From: Bacteroidota bacterium
GTDB taxonomy: Bacteria > Bacteroidota > Bacteroidia > AKYH767-A > OLB10
DNA length: 64,000 bases
Assembly (NCBI GenBank): GCA_016722525.1
Contig: JADKJB010000012.1
Coordinates: 62,001-126,000, forward strand
Direction of reading: 5' to 3'
Every line of letters starts with the position of its first letter. Position 1 is the first letter of the stretch. The notes beneath the pieces are model-generated. The model was not told where the DNA came from, ran no database searches, and was given only the letters and a program-made list of their open reading frames with translations. The position numbers and the translations under genes are program-made. Positions 40,206-48,902 of this stretch are shown here, piece by piece.

Positions 40206-41882
40206 TTAAAACCCGAAGGTGAGCATGGCAGATGTTGTGAGTTGTTTGCCCTGGAATCTTTCCGGAGTGTAAACATTTGTATCGTCACGTACATCGGCCA
40301 TTTCGAAACGAATTTTGAAGATAAAATCATTTAAGATCTCATACCGGGCCTGGAAAGAATAAGCACTTTTTTCCCAAATTATTTCTTCCTGAAATTCGTA
40401 AGAATAAAGAAGTGGTTCACCGGTAACAGGATCCTTATCGTTTCTGTTATCCACATAATCGGGTCCTTTGTTGGCTAAATTGTAGGCCACATCAATCCAC
40501 AATCGGGAGATAGGTTTGAAAGTAAGTTGAAGAAAAATTTCCTGAGCATTATCTCTCAGGTAATGACCCATATTGTACTTGGTAGATTCGAAAGTGGTTT
40601 CAGGATTGAAATGCTTATAAGCAAACACATGGTTTCGTGTGTACTCGGCAGTTACAGAAACATTTTTAACAATATTTGAAACTCTTCCTCCGAATTTAAA
40701 ACTCCAAGGGGTAACATTTTTAGACTCAAACAATCTTCCGAATGAAAAATCATCAAAGTATCCTGTAAAGTAAAAATGGCATTTTTTCAGATTTCTTGAA
40801 CTTATATCAATAAACATCTGGGAATTTCCGAGAGTTGAATAAGTATGATCGAGGGATTTGTAAAATAAAAATGGTATTAAATATCCTGCATTTATTGATT
40901 GTGAATAAACGATAGAGTTTCCAATGCTGAGGTGAAGGTTTTTTACTGGTTTAAAAGTGATGAAGTTCGCGGCTACAAACTTTGGAACATAAGCAGTAGT
41001 TGTTCCGGTACCATAATTCTGTGTAGCTGCTGTATCAACAACTTTAGAAGACAGCCAGCCATGAAAATAATTTAACTCCAGCCATTTTACCGGTTGCAAA
41101 TTCAACTTTAACTGGGCAAAAGAAGGGGCTCTGTCGGAGAAAATATTTGCTCCGTTATAATTGTTACCCCAGGTAATATGATCCTTTACCAGACCGAGAT
41201 TCCACCAACTTCCATTAACAGTAATTCCACCACGCATCTCTGAATATTCAACAGCATCTTTGTTCGTGAATCCAAATGTGGGATTTTTAAAACCACCACC
41301 TGTTTCCTGAGTTAAAAAGTTTGGCGCTGTAATAGATTTACTTAAATAATTATCGCGCAGGCTGGCATAAACACCAACATGAGTGCCTCCATAAAACATC
41401 ATTTCAGCACCGTTCCACCTATGATAAACAGAACCACTATCGTTGTTCCAGACCTGAACACCCAATATGGGATTTATAGTGAACATAAAAGATGAATCTC
41501 TATAGTAAAAAAGATCAAGTCGCTGTTGACGGTCTTTTAATTTAATTCTGTTTTTTACCAAATAGTTTTTGTTACAAAGCAGACTGGTCAGAATTGTCAA
41601 TTTCTTTATTGTATTCTTTCAAGAAAAAGTGGAGTTCACCGGCTTGTCTCTTGTTCAATGCTTCCACATTTGATTTGATGAGTACCAGTTTTTTGCAATA
41701 AATATTCTTGAATAGGGTTTTACTGCACTATTTAATTCGATGAACTTCATGTTTGCCATTTCATCAAGAAACTCATAAATGGAAGTATTGTCAACATGCT
41801 GATAAACTACCTGAGGAAATGCCTTGAGAACCGGAATTAACAGTAACAGCATTATTAAAGTGGCTTTGTAGCTTTTTTTCAT
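40206..41882 (-). CDS. Wzi-like capsule assembly outer membrane protein, frameshifts
   Basis: About 558 residues after repair. A signal peptide ends AFPQ. An N-terminal helical part (DNTSIYEFLDEMANMKFIELN, then a piece in another frame, EALNKRQAGELHFFLKEY) precedes a long beta-barrel. Barrel landmarks are GAEMMFYGGTHVGVYASLRD, RGGITVNGSWWNLGLVKDHITWG, YFHGWLSSKV and a C-terminal TTSAMLTFGF ending in Phe. This pattern fits the Bacteroidota 'capsule assembly Wzi' family, whose Escherichia coli relative anchors capsule polysaccharide. Frame breaks lie between about 41600 and 41660. The two genes upstream on the same strand are glycosyltransferase-like, supporting a surface polysaccharide role. 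Confidence 0.82.
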
Positions 41883-41957
41883 GATTACAAATTAATTTAC
41901 AACAAAAGAAGTGATTAATTTCAAGTTTAGCAAGGAAGCAGGGATAGCTTTATTCAA

Positions 41958-43007
41958 CTACTTTTTAGGAGGATAATTGGACAAGAAATCGATCATCCAC
42001 TTCGCTAAATTTATTTTAACTGTCAGTAATTTATCTTTTCTTTTTCTCCATTCATTGGCCAGATCAGGAATTGCCAACAGCTCATCCAGCTTTTGGATTA
42101 AACCCTTCACATTATTGGTTTTGAAACCATAGGTCAATCCATAAACATGTTCCAGATCCTCGAGATAACTCAATTCTCCAACAAAATCGTTGAATCGTAA
42201 AGCAGGGGTGCCCAGCACAGCAGCTTCGGCTGTCATGGTTTGGCTATCGCCGATAAACATATCAGCAAAGTAAAGTGCATGGTGAATATCGGTGGGAGCA
42301 ATGGAGATTTTGTAAGGTTCAAAAACTGCCGGCAGCGCACGTTCAGATGTAATATATACTTTACCGTGAGGCAGTAATTTATCGATGATTGTTTTCGCCA
42401 TTTCATCAGTAAGTCCGGTTTTGCCAACATCATGGAAAGCTCCCAATTCAACAAAACGGATAATAAAATTTCGTTCACCTTCTTTAAAAAGGTGCGCTAC
42501 CTTACTTCTATCAGGAGTGAAATGGTCAGGGTGCAGATATGCGAGTTCATGATAGCTTTTATAGCCAATTTTTTTATAATCCCATTTGCCGGCGCTGCAA
42601 ACATCGGGGCAAATTAAATGTGTTGCAGTAGGGCCGGTAATAGTTCCATAAGGGGCCACCTTTTCAACATCATCTTCAAAAAACATACAAACAGGAACAC
42701 CTGTTAACTTACCCACAATAGCTAATTCAGCAGGGCTCCCTACCAGGAGACCGGGTTTATGAGTTTTAATTATCTTGAAAATCTCGCGGGCTCTTGCTAA
42801 AACTCTGAATGCGAGAGCTACTTTTCCGCCTTTGCCTTTTTTATAATTTTCTTCAATATTAAAATACTTAACGCCATTTTGTTTTAGTAATGATTCTAAA
42901 ACATCTTTCGATTTTATGATTACAATGGCTTTGTCACCAAAATGTTCAATTGCGTATCTGAACAAATGATAGTGCGCGGGATGCCCGAGATAAAAAAGGA
43001 TTTTCAT
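41958..43007 (-). CDS. DUF354 family GT-B-like protein
   Basis: 349 residues. It starts MKILFYLGHPAHYHLFRYAIEHFG, the DUF354 hallmark, with a GT-B Rossmann-like N-domain. Later landmarks are LLVGSPAELAIVGKLTGVP, FFEDDVEKVAPYG, and the C-domain TDIHHALYFADMFIGDSQTMTAEAAVLGTPALRFND, where GDSQTMTAEAA is the nucleotide-sugar-site-like loop. DUF354 proteins are found in polysaccharide clusters and resemble UDP-GlcNAc epimerases/transferases; no activity is established. The start is 3 bp after the stop of the upstream glycosyltransferase gene, so the two are translationally coupled. Confidence 0.85.
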   Translation of the reverse strand: MKILFYLGHPAHYHLFRYAIEHFGDKAIVIIKSKDVLESLLKQNGVKYFNIEENYKKGKGGKVALAFRVLARAREIFKIIKTHKPGLLVGSPAELAIVGKLTGVPVCMFFEDDVEKVAPYGTITGPTATHLICPDVCSAGKWDYKKIGYKSYHELAYLHPDHFTPDRSKVAHLFKEGERNFIIRFVELGAFHDVGKTGLTDEMAKTIIDKLLPHGKVYITSERALPAVFEPYKISIAPTDIHHALYFADMFIGDSQTMTAEAAVLGTPALRFNDFVGELSYLEDLEHVYGLTYGFKTNNVKGLIQKLDELLAIPDLANEWRKRKDKLLTVKINLAKWMIDFLSNYPPKK

Positions 43008-43010
43008 GAA

Positions 43011-44156
43011 TTAATTTATTTTAAGAGCGTAGCATGTTGCATCAAGAAAACCTTTTGCAGCATGTTTGATAGTAACGTTTTTACGAATGTAATCCGCAGC
43101 ATTTTTTCCGATTTGTGCTGCTTCTTTAGGATGTTCAATGAGCCAAATTATTTTTTCTGCCACCATTTTTGTGTCGGTAAAATCAACAACAAATCCGGTT
43201 TTACCCTCATCAATAAGGTCATAAGTTGCTCCGGCATTGGGAGAGGCAAGACAAGGTACACCTGCGGCCATAGCTTCGTTCAGAACTAATCCCCATATAT
43301 CGAAGTCTGTTTGAAACAAGAGTCCACTGCTTCTGGCAAAAAAAGCGGGAAGTTCTTTTTTCTGGCGGAAGCCATGAAATTCAACAATGTTATCCAGTTG
43401 GTTGGTTGAAACATAACTTTTAAGTTCATTTAAACTTATTCCATCACCAAGAATATCGAGTTTAAAATCGCTTCTTTTTTCAGCTACAAGTTTTACTGAT
43501 TGCAATAACAACAATACATTTTTTCGCGGAACCAGATATCCCAGATACGTAAAGTGCGTTATTGAATTATTGTGTGGAGAAAGTTTACGAAGATTTTCAG
43601 TTTCAGCGGCAAAGAAAGAGGTGTCAACGGTATTCCTTGCAATAAAAACTGTTTTTTCGGGAGCACCTGTTTTTACCAGATATTTTTTAGCCATGTTACC
43701 GTAAGCCACAAATGAAGTTGCATATTTACAAAGCAATTTTCGCTGTACCGTTCGTATAAAATTTTGATTTCTTTTTCCCCGTTCTATAGTACCACTGAAA
43801 ATGATATAGGGAGTTCCTTTAAACAGCTTCCGCTTGAATATTTTTAACGTAGCAGGTGAAAAACCGGCAACTATCATTGCATCTGGCTTTTCGCGATTCA
43901 TTATTGCATCCAGCCCTCTGTAAAAAAAAATAGTCTTTTCGCCATCTTCACTAAATGAATGACCCTTATCCTGGAGAATTTCATAATCGAACTTCATTTC
44001 ATCAGGTTCGAGTTTGAAAAATCTTCTTTTATAAGTTGCTGCTCCGAACACTATTTTTAAATGGATTCCTTTTTCCTGAAATTGAATACTCATTTCATTG
44101 AACAATGGAATTCGGTAGGGATTCGGAATATTGGTCACAAAAATTACTTTTTTCAT
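43011..44156 (-). CDS. Glycosyltransferase family 4
   Basis: 381 residues from ATG 44156 (MKKVIFVTNIPNPYRIPLFNEM); an in-frame TTG at 44168 is less likely. GT-B fold, with an N-domain Rossmann start and a donor-binding C-domain: FTYLGYLVPRKNVLLLLQ, KLDILGDG, VEFHGFRQKKELPAFFARSSGLLFQTDFDIWG and the EX7E motif LVLNEAMAAGVPCLASPNAG. It probably transfers a sugar to a lipid-linked or protein acceptor on the cytoplasmic side. It is the first gene of a minus-strand unit with the DUF354 gene and probably the Wzi-like gene 75 bp further on. Donor and acceptor cannot be told. Confidence 0.9.
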   Translation of the reverse strand: MKKVIFVTNIPNPYRIPLFNEMSIQFQEKGIHLKIVFGAATYKRRFFKLEPDEMKFDYEILQDKGHSFSEDGEKTIFFYRGLDAIMNREKPDAMIVAGFSPATLKIFKRKLFKGTPYIIFSGTIERGKRNQNFIRTVQRKLLCKYATSFVAYGNMAKKYLVKTGAPEKTVFIARNTVDTSFFAAETENLRKLSPHNNSITHFTYLGYLVPRKNVLLLLQSVKLVAEKRSDFKLDILGDGISLNELKSYVSTNQLDNIVEFHGFRQKKELPAFFARSSGLLFQTDFDIWGLVLNEAMAAGVPCLASPNAGATYDLIDEGKTGFVVDFTDTKMVAEKIIWLIEHPKEAAQIGKNAADYIRKNVTIKHAAKGFLDATCYALKIN

Positions 44157-44333
44157 TGCAATTTTCAATTCCTTTTATTTCTGCAGTTTAACTGAATAAC
44201 TATATTTGAAATCATAGGTTCGCTGGTATCAAAGGCTTTTAAAAACAATAATTTAATTTTTTTGAAATGAAATTTTCAATTTAAATTCAAAATAACAGCG
44301 CAATTAATAGCATATTAAATATCTAGTTAAAGC

Positions 44334-44520
44334 TGTTGGAACCTATCTTTCAATTGGCAAAAGAAACCATCGATTCCAGCTATTCAAGTAGCTACGAAAG
44401 GTACTATTTTGCCAACATTCAAATAGGTTTGAATTTTGAATGGAAGCGCAAATTTACACCAATAAGGAGCATTTACGACTGCAAAAAAGCGAAATAACAA
44501 GAAAGTTTAAGGGAATTCGT
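44334..44520 (+). pseudogene. Possible remnant of an outer-membrane protein C-terminus
   Basis: A 53-codon frame reads through ERYYFANIQIGLNFEWKRKF to a TAA, with the amphipathic alternation of a final beta-barrel strand. Upstream in another frame is VGTYLSIGK, also barrel-like. There is no start codon or signal sequence, and the surrounding 411-bp spacer (44169-44579) shows nothing else. It may be a decayed fragment or chance. Confidence 0.3.
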
Positions 44521-44579
44521 CTTCGCGCCGATAACTATTTAAACAATTGAATATCAAATAAATAAATTTGACATCCTCT

Positions 44580-44915
44580 TCAAATTTGTTTTTTTTCGCG
44601 CATGTAGTAGGAAATAATAGTAATAGCAAGCAGGGAATAAAACAGCCAAAGAGCAACAAATACGGTCACCGGATTCCACTCTAAGCTTTCGCCAAAGGAA
44701 ATTTGAGACAAAAAATCTATGATCCCTACAGGAGCAAATGTTGAAGCACCCAGATCTTTTGCGAAAACAGGACTTTTTTCACATAAATTAAATCCATTTA
44801 TTGTTAATCCAAAGGCTAATACCGCAGCTCCGAACACAGCAACGACCAGAACCCATCGCTTTTTAGCTTTGAATTCGGAAACAGAAGTAGAATCATAACT
44901 TGATAATGGGCTCAT
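44580..44915 (-). CDS. Small two-TM membrane protein of unknown function
   Basis: 111 residues. A cytoplasmic-looking N-terminus (SSYDSTSVSEFKAKKR) is followed by TM1 (WVLVVAVFGAAVLAFGLTIN), an external loop with a single Cys and SPVFAKDLGASTF, then TM2 (VFVALWLFYSLLAITIISYY) and a basic tail MREKKQI. I do not recognise the family. It is isolated, with large spacers on both sides. The hydrophobic segments and start codon make it a credible gene. Confidence 0.6.
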   Translation of the reverse strand: MSPLSSYDSTSVSEFKAKKRWVLVVAVFGAAVLAFGLTINGFNLCEKSPVFAKDLGASTFAPVGIIDFLSQISFGESLEWNPVTVFVALWLFYSLLAITIISYYMREKKQI

Positions 44916-45311
44916 ACAATGTTAAAATTAGAATTTTTATCCGTAATTCCTATTAAAAGACAAAAATCAGCTGAATTAGTGCTATTTATTTCCTGCAACT
45001 ACCATGGAGCCATCTTTCTAAATAAACCCTGAACCCTTAAAGTTAACGGGGGCCACCACTGATAATGTGAATTTACGGAAACTTGTTTGAGCAGCAGTTT
45101 GGAATTCACTTGGAATACTGATTACCTAGTTGAAAACAACTAAGGCAAAGTTGAAATGTAGATTTTGGAGTCACTGGTAATAGGCAACCTGCAATCCTTT
45201 GTTGGAAGCTATTTCATATCACGCTTGGTCCAATTCAATAAATTAGAAAGGTTAATAATTTATAATTGATTTGAAGTAATTGTTTAATTTTGTGGACCCA
45301 TTCTACATTCC
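44916..45311. other. Intergenic spacer
   Basis: 396 bp between two divergent genes. I see no open frame worth calling. A short imperfect hairpin (CCTAGTTG / CAACTAAGG, about 45126-45145) is present. TAATTTTG at 45285-45292 fits a Bacteroidota -7 box, 19 bp ahead of the start at 45312, but with no well-spaced -33 element. Confidence 0.4.
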
Positions 45312-46283
45312 ATGTCAAGTTCCTTATTCCGAAAAGTTGTTTCAGGTATGCTGTTTTTTATAGTATTCATTTTTGCATCCTGCAGTTCAAAGAAATCATC
45401 AGATAATCAAAAAAAGAAAGTTTTGCCTGTTCCGGTAGAATTTAGCAATTACTGGAATGGAAGTGAAGCAGAAGTTTCATCATTTAATCTTTTGCAATCT
45501 CGTTTTGGAGAAATTCACAAAGGGCAAGCAGTGTTGATTTTTGAAACGAAGCAATTTTCCAGATCCCTACAGTTAACAACAGAAAAAATTAGTGAAAAAA
45601 AGGATGACATCATACAAGTATTAAGGATGAATCAATCCAGAAATTTTAATACTGGAATATCTGCTACCTCCACGATGACGGAAGTAGTTACTCCTGTTAA
45701 TCGAAAGGAAGGCAACTACGCATTGAAGGTAACCGGTTCTGTTCAAGAGTGGGCAGGACAAACTTATTTGCAATTAAATCTGGACCCCAATAAATACCAT
45801 ATTCAGTTAAGAAGTCTTTTAGAATCGCAAAGCGAACAAAATCAAGTTGCATTGCTTACTTTTCCTGAGGATCAATTTTGGTGCACCATTCGAATAAATC
45901 CCAAAGATTTACCTGTAGGTGAAATGCTAATTATTCCGGGTTTGATCTCCAGTAGATTCAGAAATACAGAAATTAAAGCAATGAAGGCGAAGCTTACTTT
46001 AACAAAAGCAAATAACAATGAACTTGGTAATTTTGTAAATATGTTGAAGTACTCAGTGAGTTATATGGAGGATGAAAGAGTGCTCGAGATATTTTTCAAA
46101 GCTACGTCCCCCTATCAAATATGTGGATGGAAAGAAACTTATAGCGAAGGAACTGAAACAAAATCGAAGAAACTAACAACTATAGCTATTCTTTCAAGTT
46201 CAATTAAATCTGAATTTCGAACTAAAAGCAGTGCTAATTTTACAGGCTTGCGTGATTCTCTTGGTCTTTCTAATTCGCATTAA
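45312..46283 (+). CDS. Lipoprotein of the family often mislabelled 'septum formation inhibitor Maf'
   Basis: 323 residues. Lipoprotein signal (VVSGMLFFIVFIFASC, lipobox Cys at about 24). The mature part reads YWNGSEAEVSSFNLLQSRFGEIHKG..AVLIFETKQFS, then VLRMNQSRNFNTGISATSTM and SVQEWAGQTYLQLN. I recall these blocks from Bacteroidota proteins that databases label Maf although they have no nucleotide-pyrophosphatase motifs. None of the true Maf signatures (SxSPRR) is seen. The function is unknown; it is probably periplasmic and lipid-anchored. The gene is intact. Confidence 0.75.
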   Translation: MSSSLFRKVVSGMLFFIVFIFASCSSKKSSDNQKKKVLPVPVEFSNYWNGSEAEVSSFNLLQSRFGEIHKGQAVLIFETKQFSRSLQLTTEKISEKKDDIIQVLRMNQSRNFNTGISATSTMTEVVTPVNRKEGNYALKVTGSVQEWAGQTYLQLNLDPNKYHIQLRSLLESQSEQNQVALLTFPEDQFWCTIRINPKDLPVGEMLIIPGLISSRFRNTEIKAMKAKLTLTKANNNELGNFVNMLKYSVSYMEDERVLEIFFKATSPYQICGWKETYSEGTETKSKKLTTIAILSSSIKSEFRTKSSANFTGLRDSLGLSNSH

Positions 46284-46330
46284 TTAAACACAAAAAGATC
46301 TATTAAAGGTGTTTAGGTTTAGTCAGATTC

Positions 46331-46798
46331 TTACTTGATTTCCCCAAAAATTTCTTTCATTTTTTGAAATCGGAAGTCAAAAATTTGCTTCAACTGATTT
46401 TCAACCAAAATAGTATTTGCAAATCTTCCCAGGATTCCCAATGGCAATGCATAATGCACATGGTCGGTCATTTCAACACCACCTTTGATTTCCTTAAAGA
46501 AATGTTTGTGATGCCAAAGTGCGTATGGGCCAAAGCGTTGTTCATCGACGAAATAATGCGGTTCCTGTACATGGGTGATTTCGGTTACCCAAGTCAACGG
46601 TATTCCGGCTAACGGTTTAACTATATAGGTAATTATTTGTCCGTTGTACATTTTCTCATTGCTGAAGGCAGATGTAATTTCAAATCCTATATTTGGAGGC
46701 GTCATAGTTTTAAGATTTGCCGGTGAGCTAAAAAAATCCCAGGCCTCATGTAATGAAATTGGAATTTGCTGCTGAGAATGAAGCGAGTATATTTTCAT
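46331..46798 (-). CDS. SRPBCC (START-like) family protein
   Basis: 155 residues, helix-grip fold: LHSQQQIPISLHEAWDFFSSPANL at the N-terminus, then strands (NGQIITYIVKPLAGIPLTWVTEI, HVQEPHYFVDEQRFGPYALWHHKHFF) and a long C-terminal helix (FANTILVENQLKQIFDFRFQKMKEI). Such proteins bind hydrophobic ligands; this subtype is sometimes called 'cell division inhibitor', without proof. The start lies 4 bp after the SDR stop codon on the same strand, so the two are co-translated. Confidence 0.85.
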   Translation of the reverse strand: MKIYSLHSQQQIPISLHEAWDFFSSPANLKTMTPPNIGFEITSAFSNEKMYNGQIITYIVKPLAGIPLTWVTEITHVQEPHYFVDEQRFGPYALWHHKHFFKEIKGGVEMTDHVHYALPLGILGRFANTILVENQLKQIFDFRFQKMKEIFGEIK

Positions 46799-46802
46799 TT
46801 TG

Positions 46803-47506
46803 TTATTTTATGGAAGAAATGCCACCATCTGTTTTAATTACCTGGCCGGTTATCCAGGAAGCTTGTTGAGAAAGCAAATATACGGCAAGGGATCCAACTT
46901 CTTCAGGTGTTCCAATTCGCTTGAGCGGATGACGTTCACTTGCAGACTTTAGCTTTGCTTCATTGTTTGTTAATTTGTTTGCCAAAGGCGTGTTGGTTAA
47001 TGAAGGAGCAATTACATTCACCCGAATGGCTGGAGCTGATTCGGCAGCCAGCGCTCTACCTAAACCTTCAACGGCCCTTTTGCTGCAGCCACTGAAGCAT
47101 GAAATGTCATTCCTGTTTGTACGGCTACTGTTGAGAATAGGAATAACAGATGCTGTTTCGCTCTGTTGTAAAAGTGGTAAATATTTTGAATTGCTCTTAC
47201 AGCTCCCAGAAGGTTAATATTAAAATCACTTAAAAAATCAGTGTCTTTCAACATTCTGAAAGGTTTCAGATTTATGGATCCCGGACAATAAATCAACCCA
47301 CTGACAGGTCCTGCTATATCAGGTAATTCAATGGAATGATCCAAGATATCTACTTTATGACAGATCAGGTTTGAATGTATTGAATCAGCGTTTAAATTTC
47401 CTCTGTTTAAACAATGAACAATATGCCCTTGCAATCCTAACTGATTTGCGATTTCAAGTCCGATGCCAGAATTGCCACCAACAATAATAAATTTAAGTTG
47501 ACTCAT
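46803..47506 (-). CDS. Short-chain dehydrogenase/reductase-like protein, one frameshift
   Basis: About 234 residues after repair. Rossmann start FIIVGGNSGIGLEIANQL (TGxxxGIG-type glycine motif), then LIYCPGSINLKPF, FSTVAVQTGM and a C-terminal PLKRIGTPEEVGSLAVYLLS ... GQVIKTDGG. A missing base in the CCC run 47075-47077 breaks the frame; repaired, it reads AAAKGAVEGLGRALAAE. Where classical SDRs have YxxxK, the sequence is HASVAAAK, so the catalytic Tyr is absent and the protein may be atypical or inactive as a dehydrogenase. It pairs with the SRPBCC gene downstream. Confidence 0.85.
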
Positions 47507-47567
47507 AATTGAAAAGGAACAAAAGTAAAGCTGAAAATGTTTCAGGATTAACTAAAGAAGTAACTGT

Positions 47568-48871
47568 TTATTTTACCAGTTCCCCATTCAATCTCATCAA
47601 TTCAGTTTCTGAAAGTTTGGCCTGATATCTGGCTTCGACAAGACGTGAAAAGGCTGTTTCAAAGGAGTTCTGAGCTTCTTTTAATTGTAGTCCTGAAATA
47701 CTCCCTAACCGATACGCCTCTAAAGCAACAGTTACATTTTCTTTGGCGAAATCCAGATTTGATTCTTCGAGGGCGAGGATTTCTTTGTCGGATTCAAACT
47801 TTTTGAATGCCACATACAACTCGTGATCAATCCTGGACCTGGTATCGGCAAGTGTAAGGTCGGCAGAAAGTTTATTTAATTTAGCATTATTAATTTCTCT
47901 TCCTGTATTAAAACCATTGAATATATTCCAGGATAAAGTCAATCCTCTTGTGAAACCATCATTTTCATTCAGTAGCGATTGTCCGACTTCGTTTTTTACT
48001 TTTGAGTAGTTGTAACTCAGATTTAAATCGAGAACCGGCAAACGTTGTGATTGAATTTCCTTTACAACAGAACTATTTATTTCAACATTTTTCATATCAA
48101 GAAATAACTCTTTATTATTGCTCATAGTTGATTTTCGGAGATCATCGTAAACAGGATTGTAATTTATGATTATTGAATCGGTAAGAATTAAATTTGAAAA
48201 CTCATTCTTTCCCATCAACCTGTTCAATGCTGCCATGGCGGTGTTATAATCTTCCCGCAAGGAAAGAATTTCAGACACTCTGGCATTGCGATCCACTTTA
48301 GCTTGAAGAAAGTCGAGTTTGGATGCAGAGCCAATGGTGAATCTTGTTTCAGCTATTTGAACCCGATCATCATAAATTTTAATATTTTCTTCAAGAACTT
48401 TTATTTGCTGGGTAATTCTTAATACATCAAAATATTTTATGATAACATCGGCAACAGTATTTTCAATTTGTAATTTAAGATAGAGTGCCGAAGCTTCTTC
48501 TGTTTCACCTAATCGTGCCCTGTTGCAAACATTTTCATACCGTCGAATAAAGTCCAGTTTAATCTTGCTCCGGCACTTAGATTATCGGTGACAACATTGT
48601 TTTGCTTTATTTCTGCTCCGTTACTAAAATTTTGCTGCGTGTTGTTATTGGTTCTGATTCCTGCAGCTGCTATGTCTATGGTAGGAAGGAAACCGGCATT
48701 GCCCAATGTATTATTATTTTTTGCTACCTGATCATCATTTTTTACAATATTTAAGAAGAAATTATTTTTCAGGGATGTTTCGATAGCATTTGAAAGCGAC
48801 AGCGTTTCCTGAGGATGAGAACTGTTATTCAGCAGTAAAATTAAAATTATGGATGCAAATATATTTTTCAT
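47568..48871 (-). CDS. TolC-family outer membrane efflux protein, one frameshift
   Basis: About 434 residues after repair, start ATG 48871 (MKNIFASIILILLLNNSSHPQ). Two TolC repeats of long helices and beta-barrel strands are visible: SLSNAIETSLKNNFFLNI, LNWTLFDGMKMFAT, then after a missing base near 48520 RARLGETEEASALYLKLQ, and later LTLSWNIFNGFNTGREI, AYRLGSISGLQLKEAQNSF. It forms the trans-periplasmic duct of a tripartite pump. It is the last gene of a minus-strand unit adaptor-pump-TolC, 31 bp after the pump gene. Confidence 0.9.
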
Positions 48872-48902
48872 GAATGAGATTTCAAACAGAGAACTTACCG
48901 CA

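Noticed and set aside
40449..40457. DnaA-box-like TTATCCACA
   Set aside because: A single copy inside the Wzi-like coding region, with no cluster of boxes and no dnaA or dnaN nearby.
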